Program-made: the position numbers and the translations under genes
Source of the DNA: Alphaproteobacteria bacterium
GTDB taxonomy: Bacteria > Pseudomonadota > Alphaproteobacteria > Micropepsales > Micropepsaceae
Assembly: GCA_003131925.1 (NCBI GenBank)
Contig: PKWC01000178.1
Coordinates: 1 to 8,974, forward strand
Direction: 5' to 3'
Length of the DNA: 8,974 nucleotides
Part shown: piece after piece, positions 1-6,126 of the stretch
How positions within the stretch are numbered: position 1 is the first letter of the stretch
Layout of the letters: every line of letters starts with the position of its first letter
Notes under the pieces: model-generated
Databases searched by the model: none
What the model saw: the letters and a program-made list of their open reading frames with translations, nothing else
What the model was told of the DNA's origin: nothing

Positions 1-177
1 CAATGCGGCTACTGCCAATCGGGCATGATCATGGCGGTCAGCGCGCTGCTGGCGAAGAATCCGTCGCCGACCGATGACGAACTGAAAACGGAAATTACGA
101 ATATCTGCCGCTGCGGGACCTATCCGCGGATCCGCGCCGCCGTTCGAGCACTCGCAGCCCCGAAGGCTCTGCCATGA
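1..177 (+). CDS. iorA: [2Fe-2S]-binding small subunit of an isoquinoline 1-oxidoreductase-type molybdenum hydroxylase (3' end only)
   Basis: The last 58 codons of a ferredoxin-like small subunit are visible; the 5' part lies before the window. Two cysteine pairs are seen: QCGYCQSGM at visible residues 1-9 and CRCGTYPRIR at 36-45. These are the ligands of the second, helical-domain [2Fe-2S] cluster in xanthine oxidase-family small subunits. The plant-type cluster that normally precedes it is outside the window. In this family the subunit passes electrons away from the molybdenum site of the large subunit. Its TGA (175-177) overlaps the next gene's ATG (174-176) as ATGA, so the two are almost certainly translated together. 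The symbol is by family resemblance; the true substrate may be an aldehyde or an N-heterocycle and cannot be read from this fragment. Confidence 0.93.
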   Translation, partial: QCGYCQSGMIMAVSALLAKNPSPTDDELKTEITNICRCGTYPRIRAAVRALAAPKALP

Positions 178-2405
178 CGACGCGCAGAATGGTCGTTCTC
201 GGCGGCCTCGGCGCCGCCGGCGCTCTTGTCGTCGGTTACGCGCTGTGGCCGAGCACCCGGCTCGCGCGCGCCGATGCGATGGCGGCAAAAGCAGGCGAGC
301 GGTTCGTCTCCAACTGGATCAAGATCGGCCGCGACGACACGGTCACCGTCGTCATTCCCCATTGCGACATGGGGACGGGGATATTCACCTCGCTGTCTCA
401 GATGGCGGCCGAGGAACTCGATGCGGACTGGAACAAGGTGCGCGCCGAGACGGCGCCCGCAGATTCCCTCTTTGCCAACGGCCCGCTCGGCGAAGGCTTC
501 ATCCTCGGCGGAAAAGATATCTATCCCGACAACATTCCCGCCTTTCTGCGCGGCACGGTCGCCAACTCTTTTCGCACCATCGCCGAGTTTATGGATCTTC
601 AGGTGACGGGAGGGTCCTCCGCCATCCGCGCGACCGGCGTGTACGGCATTCGCATTGCCGCGGCCGCCGCCCGCGAAATGCTCGTCGCCTCGGCCGCCGC
701 GCGCTGGAACGTCGCGTCGGAGACGTGTTCGACGCGGGCGAGTCGCGTGCTGCACGAAGCGAGCGGACGCAGCTTCGGCTTCGGCGAACTCGCGGCCGAT
801 GCGGCGAGTCACGATCCGTCTTCACATCCGCGCCTGAAGCCGAAGGAGCAATACACGATCGTCGGCACGTCTGTTCCCCGCTTCGACATCCCGCACAAGG
901 TCAATGGCGCCACGGCCTACGGCATCGATGTACGTGAACCCGGCATGCTCTTCGCAGCGATCCGGATCTCGCCCGTCTTCGGCGGCAACCTGCGGTCCGT
1001 CAATGCGGCGCCGATCGCCGGACGGCGCGGAATCCACAAGATGATAAAGCTCGACGACGCCGTCGTGGTGGTAGCCGACCGCTTCTGGCGCGCGCGCGAC
1101 GCGGTCGCTCTGCTCAATCCGGTATTCGACGACGGCGTCCTGGGCGGTGTCACTTCCGCAACAATCGCCGCGCGGCGCAAGGCCGCATTGGATGATGCGT
1201 TGAAGTCAGATTTGACGGTGGGGTCCGGCGCCGATGCGCTCAAGAGTCAGAAAGCAATCGAAGCGACATACCAGGTGCCCTATCTCGCGCACGCGACGAT
1301 GGAGCCGATGAACGCGACGGCGGTTTACAGAAACGGCAACCTCGAAGTCTGGTCGGGAACGCAGGATGGGTTGGGCGCGCGCGCCGCCTGCGCCGAATCG
1401 GCAGGATTGCCCATCGAGAAGGTCACCTTTCACCTCCTGCCCATGGGCGGCGGATTCGGCCGTCGTCTCCCTGGCTTCTTCGACTTCCTCGACTACGCGG
1501 TGAAGACTGCGATGGCCATGCCCGGCACACCGGTCAAACTCGTCTTCACGCGTGAGCAGGACATGCAGCACGATTTCTACCGGCCAAATGTGATGAGCCG
1601 ATTCAGGGCTGCGCTCGGCGCCGATGGCATGCCTGCTGTGTGGGTCAACGACTACACGACGGACGACGATCCCAACCCCGAGGCGCACATTCCCTATGCA
1701 ATACCGAACCAGGCGATCAGCGCGGCGCTTGTGCGCACCCATGTGCCGACGGGGCCATGGCGCAGCGTGGAAGCGTCATGGCACGGGTTCTTCATTGAAT
1801 CTTTCATCGACGAACTCGCCCATCGGGCGAAGGCCGATCCCGTCGCCTATCGTTTGAAGCTTCTGGCGGACAAGCCGCGTCACGCCGCCACGCTCGGGCT
1901 TGCCGCACGCGAGGCCGGGTGGGGAGCGCCGCTGGCACGCGGACGCGGACGCGGCGTGGCCATCGTCGAAAGCTTCAAATCCATCGTGTGCCAAGTGGCA
2001 GACGTCACGGTCGCGGCGAATGGAAGTGTGAAGATCGATCGCGTCGTATCCGCAGTGGACTGCGGCATGGCTGTCAATCCCGACGGCATGCGTGCCCAGA
2101 TCGAAGGAGGAATTCTCTTTGGCCTGGGCGCGGCGCAGTATGGGGAGATCACGATCGACAAAGGCTCCGTAGCACAGGCGAATTTCCCGGATTATCCGGT
2201 GGCGCGTCTCGCCGACTGTCCCGACATCGAAATCCATTTCCACGACAGCGACGCGCCGCTGGGCGGAGGCGGCGAGCCCGGCGTCCCGCCCATCGCGCCA
2301 GCCATCACGAACGCAATCTTCGCCGCAACCGGCGTGCGCATCCGCGACCTGCCGATCATCAAGCACGTGTCACTAATCGCGCGTGGCGCGACGGCAAGTC
2401 TGTGA
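174..2405 (+). CDS. iorB: Molybdopterin-binding large subunit, IorB-like (xanthine dehydrogenase family)
   Basis: This 743-residue protein has the size of IorB-type catalytic subunits. The N-terminus has a twin-arginine start (TTRRMVVLGG, residues 2-11) followed by an Ala/Gly/Val hydrophobic stretch to about residue 24, which suggests Tat export or membrane association. The a/b-hammerhead domain starts near 240 (PHKVNGATAYGIDV). EPMNATAVY (377-385), the cofactor-binding glycine loop GGGFGR (425-430) and GPWRSVEASWHGFFIE (527-542) follow. Near the C-terminus, GGGGEPG (697-703) carries Glu701, which aligns with the catalytic glutamate next to molybdenum. The enzyme would hydroxylate an aldehyde or N-heteroaromatic substrate using water and pass electrons to the upstream FeS subunit. 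The ATG at 174 is favoured because it overlaps the iorA stop and gives the Tat-like leader. No frameshift or missing key residue is seen. Substrate is unknown. Confidence 0.93.
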   Translation: MTTRRMVVLGGLGAAGALVVGYALWPSTRLARADAMAAKAGERFVSNWIKIGRDDTVTVVIPHCDMGTGIFTSLSQMAAEELDADWNKVRAETAPADSLFANGPLGEGFILGGKDIYPDNIPAFLRGTVANSFRTIAEFMDLQVTGGSSAIRATGVYGIRIAAAAAREMLVASAAARWNVASETCSTRASRVLHEASGRSFGFGELAADAASHDPSSHPRLKPKEQYTIVGTSVPRFDIPHKVNGATAYGIDVREPGMLFAAIRISPVFGGNLRSVNAAPIAGRRGIHKMIKLDDAVVVVADRFWRARDAVALLNPVFDDGVLGGVTSATIAARRKAALDDALKSDLTVGSGADALKSQKAIEATYQVPYLAHATMEPMNATAVYRNGNLEVWSGTQDGLGARAACAESAGLPIEKVTFHLLPMGGGFGRRLPGFFDFLDYAVKTAMAMPGTPVKLVFTREQDMQHDFYRPNVMSRFRAALGADGMPAVWVNDYTTDDDPNPEAHIPYAIPNQAISAALVRTHVPTGPWRSVEASWHGFFIESFIDELAHRAKADPVAYRLKLLADKPRHAATLGLAAREAGWGAPLARGRGRGVAIVESFKSIVCQVADVTVAANGSVKIDRVVSAVDCGMAVNPDGMRAQIEGGILFGLGAAQYGEITIDKGSVAQANFPDYPVARLADCPDIEIHFHDSDAPLGGGGEPGVPPIAPAITNAIFAATGVRIRDLPIIKHVSLIARGATASL

Positions 2406-2419
2406 ACCGCTGATAGGTC

Positions 2420-3193
2420 ATGACGGGAGCATCGCGAACATTGACGTTAGCGGCGATGTTCGCGCTCGGCATTGTTATTCCAGCTTGGCCGCAGAGCGGT
2501 TTCGATTCCTGGTCGCGCTGCGCAAACGCCAGACTCCCGCCCGAGAAGCGCATCGCCTATTGCACACGCGTCCTCGACCAGGGCGGCGTCCCGAATGGCG
2601 ACATAGCGGTACTGGTCATGCTTGGTGGCATCTATCGGGTCCTGCATCAGTATGCGCAAGCCATTCAGTTCTACAGCCGCGCGGTGGGATATGAAGCGCA
2701 GGGAACCTCGCGGTACGACCATTCGCTTGCATCGCCCGAAGCGCTGGTCGGCGCGTATGGCGCGCGCGCGGAAGCCTACGCTGTGACCGGCCAGCATGAC
2801 CTTGCGATGGCGGACGCTGCAGCAATTTTCAGGCTCGTGCCCGACAGCGCTGCGCCCTACGCCTTCCGTTGCCACATTCGCGCGGTGATGAAAGCGGAGC
2901 TGGACGTGGCTCTCGCCGACTGCAAAGAAGCCGCGAGTCGCGATGGACGAGCGCCCCAAGTTCTCGATGCTACGGGTTTCGTACAATTCCGGTTGGGACA
3001 TCTGAAAGATGCCGCGGCGGACTACGCCGCCGCCCTCGCGCGCAATTCACGGCTGGCCGGTGCGCTTTTCATGCGGGGGATCATCAAGTTGCGCGATGGA
3101 GATGCGCCGGGAGGGAATGCCGACATCGTCGCTGCGAAAGACATCGAGCCCTCGATCGCCGACCGCTTCGCCGAATATGGCGTGACACCTTAG
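2420..3193 (+). CDS. Secreted tetratricopeptide-repeat protein
   Basis: This 257-residue protein begins with a typical Sec signal peptide: a short polar N-terminus, a hydrophobic core at about residues 8-22 and a probable cleavage near 25 (PAWPQ/S). The rest reads as helical TPR-like repeats at roughly 60-93, 108-141, 145-175, 178-211 and 212-245. Examples are the A..A...G....A..D pattern in AYAVTGQHDLAMAD and GHLKDAAADYAAAL. Cysteines at 34, 48, 151 and 168 could form disulfides in the periplasm. TPR proteins are protein-interaction scaffolds and no catalytic motif is seen. It starts 14 bases after iorB on the same strand, so it is probably co-transcribed, perhaps helping assembly or envelope retention of the oxidoreductase; that link is inference. 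The stop codon overlaps the stop of the convergent gene. Confidence 0.82.
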   Translation: MTGASRTLTLAAMFALGIVIPAWPQSGFDSWSRCANARLPPEKRIAYCTRVLDQGGVPNGDIAVLVMLGGIYRVLHQYAQAIQFYSRAVGYEAQGTSRYDHSLASPEALVGAYGARAEAYAVTGQHDLAMADAAAIFRLVPDSAAPYAFRCHIRAVMKAELDVALADCKEAASRDGRAPQVLDATGFVQFRLGHLKDAAADYAAALARNSRLAGALFMRGIIKLRDGDAPGGNADIVAAKDIEPSIADRFAEYGVTP

Positions 3194-4059
3194 CGTTGCG
3201 AAGCAGGCCCCTGCAACATGAGGGAATGGTTGTCATTGTCTACGGACCATGATCTGAATCGGCCAAAAAAGCTTTGCCCCAGCAAGAGGGTAGCTCGAAC
3301 GGGTGCGACGCTTGCTGTCACGTTTGAGACTCGTACGCTGCCTACTCTGAGCGATCGAATTCGAAAAATCGGAGATGGCAGGGACGAACCATCCGCCAAT
3401 TGGTACGTACGATTTCCGAGAAAATCGCTGTCATTAATAGTGCCCGTGCGGATCAAGGTTAGCACAACGTCCGCGGGCACGCTTACGTCTGCCGAACCGC
3501 TGTCGACGACAAAGTCTAGCTTAATCGCATCATTTATTGTGACAGGTACAACATAAGTACCGCCATCAGACTTCATTCGAATTGAGCGGGGTCCAATGTC
3601 CTGTGAGGCTGCCACGACGGTCGAAGGTGTAGCGGGTTCAGGCGGAGGTGAAGAGGCACGTGGCATTTGAGGCGCAGCCGAGTACGCTTCCTTCTCGACC
3701 CTCGCGGCGTCCGAACCAAATCCAAAGGTCCACGTACTGCCGTCTGAAACCGCAATAGTGCCCATTCCCGAAACACCGCTCGCTTCACGCGTTGCTGTGA
3801 TGACGGCGGTTCGGCCATCCGTGCAAGTTGCCGGGATAGTAAGGGTAGGGGATAAGTCATAATCGCTGTACGAGCCCGAGCACGTAACCTTCCCATTTGT
3901 TATGCCGAATGACCCGCCGCTCAGTGCGGCAGTCGTCATCCCGCGGTAGATTTCGCCACCTTGTCCGACGACGACGACAGGCTCGGTGACTGTGCAGGAG
4001 GCGCAGATTAGAGCGGTAGCGCCGGCGATCACAAAATTTCTAAATCGAGCAATGCGCAT
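3190..4059 (-). CDS. Exported retropepsin-like aspartic protease fused to an N-terminal beta-rich lipoprotein-like domain
   Basis: From the ATG at 4059 the protein has 289 residues. Residues 1-22 look like a signal peptide (MRIARFRNFV, then a hydrophobic core, ending ICASC). Lipidation at Cys22 is possible, but the -3 residue is Cys rather than Leu. Residues ~35-118 form a small Gly/Ser/Thr-rich domain (GGEIYRGMT, NGKVTCSGSY, CTDGRTAVI, DGSTWTFGFG) that I recall as a stand-alone lipoprotein in alphaproteobacteria. A Pro/Ser/Ala linker (~128-152) follows. Residues ~165-285 match single-domain clan AA aspartic proteases: FVVDSGSADVSVP with Asp186-Ser-Gly, then LLLGQSFFGRF (258-268) near the C-terminus. 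Such proteases act as dimers. An in-frame GTG at 4110 would add 17 residues ahead of the signal peptide, so ATG is preferred. GC content is below that of the flanks. Substrate is unknown. Confidence 0.82.
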   Translation of the reverse strand: MRIARFRNFVIAGATALICASCTVTEPVVVVGQGGEIYRGMTTAALSGGSFGITNGKVTCSGSYSDYDLSPTLTIPATCTDGRTAVITATREASGVSGMGTIAVSDGSTWTFGFGSDAARVEKEAYSAAPQMPRASSPPPEPATPSTVVAASQDIGPRSIRMKSDGGTYVVPVTINDAIKLDFVVDSGSADVSVPADVVLTLIRTGTINDSDFLGNRTYQLADGSSLPSPIFRIRSLRVGSVRVSNVTASVAPVRATLLLGQSFFGRFRSWSVDNDNHSLMLQGPASQR

Positions 4060-4110
4060 GAAGCGTGATCCGGAAATCCTGAGCACTGTCCCCACCCCAA
4101 AAGCATCCAC

Positions 4111-4500
4111 TCAGAACAGTATAGCAGGGTAGGGGACCCGCTGTGTCCTAACCTGGAGGATCCGGCCAGTCTGCCGCCGCGTAGACTTTCGTGGCGGGAT
4201 CCGAGCTGCGCAAGCTCTACCTATTGAGCCTGTTCATAAGGAACCCGGAAAGGCTTGTCGGACGCGGAAGTACATGACTTGACACCAAAGGAACCGCCGT
4301 AAAGGCCGCAAAGTTGGCCCACGACCCACGCTGGTACATGCTCCGGTGTGCTCGGACGCGGACCCAAACTTTCGCCCGTCTGGTGAACCCAGAAAATGGT
4401 GCACCAAAAGGCGCTGGGGAGTTAGTTTGGTGGCTGAAGGGTTATTGGCACGAGACCAAATTGCGCTCCGCGCCTGCAAGAGGCCAATTCGAAGGTTCGC
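4111..4500. other. 390-base gap without a convincing gene
   Basis: This interval separates two minus-strand exported-protein genes. Overlapping open frames exist on both strands (for example 4314-4586 plus and 4234-4479 minus), but none resembles a protein I recognise. A third minus frame is open for 66 codons from 4421 down to a TAG at 4221-4223. It ends in ...KPFRVPYEQAQ and looks more protein-like than the others, but it has no usable start codon, so at best it is a gene remnant. Two copies of GGATCCG occur (4157-4163 and 4196-4202). No RNA gene, terminator or transposon end could be supported. Confidence 0.5.
4118..4123 (-). promoter_or_regulatory. Candidate -10 element for the protease gene
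   Basis: On the minus strand TATACT (5 of 6 to TATAAT) lies about 60 bases before the preferred ATG at 4059. Transcription would then start near 4111, just before the alternative GTG at 4110, leaving a leader of about 50 bases before the ATG. I find no convincing -35 box at 16-18 bases, so this is weak. Confidence 0.25.
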
Positions 4501-4827
4501 TTAATGCGATGGGCCTGCACCAGTGCATTGGTACGTCGCGGTCACAATCCGCCAATCGCAGCCGTGGGAGTCTGCGCAGTGGCTAATCGCACCACCGAAC
4601 GGTTCGGCGTCCGTATATCCCCATACCTTGCACTTTTCAGCTGCGGTTATCGCGGCTTGTTGCATGTCAACGACCGGCCTCTCAAGGCTGTCGTGTTCGT
4701 AGGAAAGAGTGACTGTCCCGTCCGCGCGGCTCCCGCCGGTCGCGACCATCGTTACCGGTGTGGAGCAGCCAGCAATGACAAGAAGTGTTGCCGATAATCC
4801 AGCGTAAACGCCCCACATGGTCTTCAT
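4501..4827 (-). CDS. YecR-like lipoprotein
   Basis: This is a small lipoprotein of 108 residues. The N-terminus is a textbook lipoprotein signal with a lipobox (LVIAGCSTP, Cys21 to be lipidated). The mature part carries the features I recall of the YecR-like family: GGSRADGTVTLSYEHD (32-47), PVVDMQQA, AEKCKVWGYTDAEPFGG (63-79), then paired cysteines in HCADSHGCDWR and the closing TYQCTG. Length is normal for the family. The ATG at 4827 is preceded by AAGGGA eight bases upstream, which supports this start. In Escherichia coli yecR belongs to the flagellar regulon and its function is not well defined. Here no flagellar gene is nearby, so a flagellar role cannot be assumed. It is probably anchored in the outer membrane. 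It sits inside the lower-GC accessory stretch. Confidence 0.8.
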   Translation of the reverse strand: MKTMWGVYAGLSATLLVIAGCSTPVTMVATGGSRADGTVTLSYEHDSLERPVVDMQQAAITAAEKCKVWGYTDAEPFGGAISHCADSHGCDWRIVTATYQCTGAGPSH

Positions 4828-5222
4828 GCTCCAATTCCCTTTGGCGAAAATCGCTGTCAGATGCGTACAACTTCTTCAAACACGCTAAAGAGGATCCCGA
4901 TCGCGAGTTGGAGAAATTCCGCCCCGAGATGACTGCCTTCGCTATTTTCACTGCCGTTGTGAACTACGGCCTTGTGTACAAACAGCGGTCGCTGCCAATG
5001 GCGATTTATTACGGCTGGTTTTTTTGCAGACACCCCAGTTTTGCGAAGCCACTATTCAATGAGACCGTGGAACTGTGGAAGGGCCGTTTCGAACATCCAG
5101 AAGACAAGTCTCTGGAAGACGCGCTTTTGCCGCTGGGAGCGATGGTTGCTGCGGTCAAGAGCAATTCTAACGTAGCCTTTGATCTAATGCCTCCCGCCGC
5201 TAGGGAGAACATTGAGCGCTGA
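4785..5222 (+). pseudogene. 5'-truncated remnant of an uncharacterised NFFKHA-motif protein gene
   Basis: The open frame 4785-5222 encodes 145 residues, but only the part from about 4848 looks protein-like: SLSDAYNFFKHAKEDPD, FRPEMTAFAIFTAV, SLPMAIYYGWFFCRHPSF, then LLPLGAMVAAV. From memory this matches the C-terminal part of an uncharacterised family of roughly 200 residues with an ..NFFKHADRDP.. motif; I know no function for it. The first ~20 codons lie antisense to the start of the YecR-like gene and resemble nothing, and the next in-frame ATG is at 4929, inside the conserved part. No N-terminal family sequence is visible upstream. I read this as a gene whose 5' end was lost at a junction near 4846, with the remaining 124 codons still open. 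A short functional protein is the alternative. Confidence 0.6.
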
Positions 5223-5405
5223 TCGGGGGGAAGCCTGGAAGACCAGTGTTCATTGCCCTCCCGCTATTTCCGTCGGCCATTGAGCCCGCAAGCGCGCAAC
5301 GGATGGGAGGAAAAATACAGCGGCTGATCGAGCGTCTGCCACTTCGGTGTCCTTTGCGGTGTATCGCGCTCGCAATCGAGCACAGCGACAACTCGTTCGT
5401 GTTCG
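5223..5405. other. 183-base intergenic stretch without a supported gene
   Basis: Short open frames on both strands overlap here. One minus frame (5264-5482) contains RVVAVLDCERDTPQRTPKW and looks faintly protein-like, but I recognise no family and it conflicts with the better candidate at 5406-5636. No hairpin-plus-T-run terminator is evident. Confidence 0.4.
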
Positions 5406-5636
5406 CTATATTTTTGAGAGCGGTCGAAAATTTGCGACTTTCCCAGTGCTCTGACTGACCGTCTCGTGCTTGATGCTGTCAATCAAGCCCTGCAACCAGC
5501 CCGGCCCGTGCGATGCGTCAAACTCCTCGGCACTCAAAAGCCGTGGGTCGTTGTCGAACGCTGCAAGAGGAATTTCCTCGCCGAGGCGGTTTTCGAGACC
5601 ACTCCGGGGGAGGCAACTCTCGGAATCGCTCACCAC
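5406..5636 (-). CDS. Small acidic hypothetical protein
   Basis: This 76-residue frame has a plausible protein composition, with the acidic stretch LGEEIPLAAFDNDPRLLSAE, then HGPGWLQGLIDSIKHE and a tail KVANFRPLSKI. I do not recognise the family. Two successive GTG codons (5634-5636 and 5631-5633) could start it. The second overlaps, as GTGA, the stop of a 17-codon ORF just upstream that has its own ribosome-binding site, so translational coupling is likely if both are real. No hydrophobic segment or signal peptide is seen. It could also be the remainder of a longer decayed gene whose frame shifted at that point. Confidence 0.4.
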   Translation of the reverse strand: MVSDSESCLPRSGLENRLGEEIPLAAFDNDPRLLSAEEFDASHGPGWLQGLIDSIKHETVSQSTGKVANFRPLSKI

Positions 5637-5683
5637 TTACCGCCTTTCGCATACAAACTCGGGGTCGAATCTTTGCCGCCCAT
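5630..5683 (-). CDS. 17-codon small ORF coupled to the next gene
   Basis: ATG at 5681-5683 is preceded by ATAAGG about six bases upstream, a good ribosome-binding site. The peptide MGGKDSTPSLYAKGGKW is followed by TGA at 5630-5632. The stop overlaps the second GTG of the downstream small gene as GTGA. It could be a leader peptide, a genuine microprotein, or the real N-terminus of the downstream protein after a frameshift (the frame change falls in GGTAAGTGGTGA). There is no homology evidence. Confidence 0.3.
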   Translation of the reverse strand: MGGKDSTPSLYAKGGKW

Positions 5684-5912
5684 ATCGGACCTTATGACTC
5701 AGCGCCGAAAGCCGGGCGAGACGCGATCAAAACACCGCTCGTTCGTTGTGCTGGTGAGCGCGGCCGGTCGCGCGTAACGCCAGGTTACGCCCATGGCTCG
5801 CGCGACCTGAATCGGACGCTAAGTTTGGGTCGTCTCCTGGAGGGTAATTTTGTGGGTACGAGCAAAGCTGAAGTTCCAACGTATTGATATCACTTGATGA
5901 TTACCACAGAAA
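5637..5912. other. Intergenic region between small ORFs and tRNA-Ser
   Basis: Apart from the 17-codon ORF and the nested inverted repeats (5766-5807), nothing is supported. Plus-strand frames at 5466-5777 and 5513-5887 are rich in Arg/Gly/Ser with no recognisable motif and look like non-coding read-through. Minus-strand frames next to the tRNA are broken by stops. An 8-base palindrome TGATATCA lies at 5885-5892. No T-run terminator follows the tRNA 3' end. Confidence 0.4.
5766..5807. repeat. Nested inverted repeats
   Basis: An outer pair of perfect 9-base arms, GGTCGCGCG (5766-5774) and CGCGCGACC (5799-5807), encloses and partly overlaps an inner pair of perfect 7-base arms, GCGTAAC (5772-5778) and GTTACGC (5784-5790), with a 5-base loop. 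The pairs share 5772-5774, so the two stems compete unless the inner one shortens. This could be an operator, an RNA hairpin, a mobile-element end or a recombination site. No T-run follows on either strand, so an intrinsic terminator is unlikely. Confidence 0.55.
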
Positions 5913-6002
5913 TGGCGGATGGGGTGGGATTCGAACCCACGAGACCCTTGCAGGCCTGCCGGTTTTCAAGACCGGTGCCTTCAACCCCTCGGCCACCCAT
6001 CC
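5913..6002 (-). tRNA. tRNA-Ser (anticodon UGA)
   Basis: The minus strand folds as a class II tRNA of 90 bases including an encoded CCA (complement of TGG, 5913-5915). The acceptor stem GGATGGG pairs with CCCATCC, followed by discriminator G, as in bacterial serine tRNAs. The anticodon stem CCGGT/ACCGG encloses the loop CTTGAAA, giving anticodon TGA. The T arm is GTGGG TTCGAAT CCCAC. The long variable arm (AGGCC...GGTCT, five pairs with one G-T) is typical of tRNA-Ser. The tRNA reads UCA and, by wobble, other UCN codons. It is divergent from rlpA. Its 3' end faces the lower-GC stretch, the usual geometry for elements integrated at tRNA genes. Confidence 0.97.
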
Positions 6003-6012
6003 GCTGGAAATT

Positions 6013-6041
6013 CAAATACGTGGCGGCAACGAAGGCGGCAA
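6013..6041 (-). promoter_or_regulatory. Candidate promoter of tRNA-Ser
   Basis: On the minus strand TTGCCG (6036-6041) and TATTTG (6013-6018) are separated by exactly 17 bases. The -10 box ends ten bases before the mature tRNA 5' end at 6002. Matches to the consensus are partial (4 of 6 and 3 of 6), so support comes mainly from spacing and position. Confidence 0.35.
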
Positions 6042-6075
6042 GGATCGCTTCCGCGCCCGAATTGCCGCCGCCCCG

Positions 6076-6104
6076 TTGAGCCAGCCTCCCTCTTAACCTA
6101 TCGT
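6076..6104 (+). promoter_or_regulatory. Candidate promoter of rlpA
   Basis: TTGAGC (6076-6081) and TATCGT (6099-6104) are 17 bases apart and lie 22 bases before the rlpA start, leaving a leader of about 15 bases that contains GAGGG (6115-6119), seven bases from the ATG. The match is partial (4 of 6 in each box). Confidence 0.35.
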
Positions 6105-6126
6105 TTAGCAATTCGAGGGCTGACTC

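Noticed and set aside
4186..4206. GTGGCGGGATCCGAGC resembles the T-arm part of the tRNA-Ser 3' end (about 12 of 16 bases), a possible distal attachment site
   Set aside because: The match is short, imperfect and centred on a common GGGATYCGA core; a real attachment repeat should be longer and nearly exact.
4234..4586. Open frames on both strands in the 4111-4500 gap
   Set aside because: No recognisable family; the one protein-like minus frame (4421-4221) has no start codon and could only be a remnant.
5466..5887. Plus-strand open frames of 103 and 124 codons
   Set aside because: Arg/Gly/Ser-rich translation with no motif, overlapping each other and the better minus-strand candidate.
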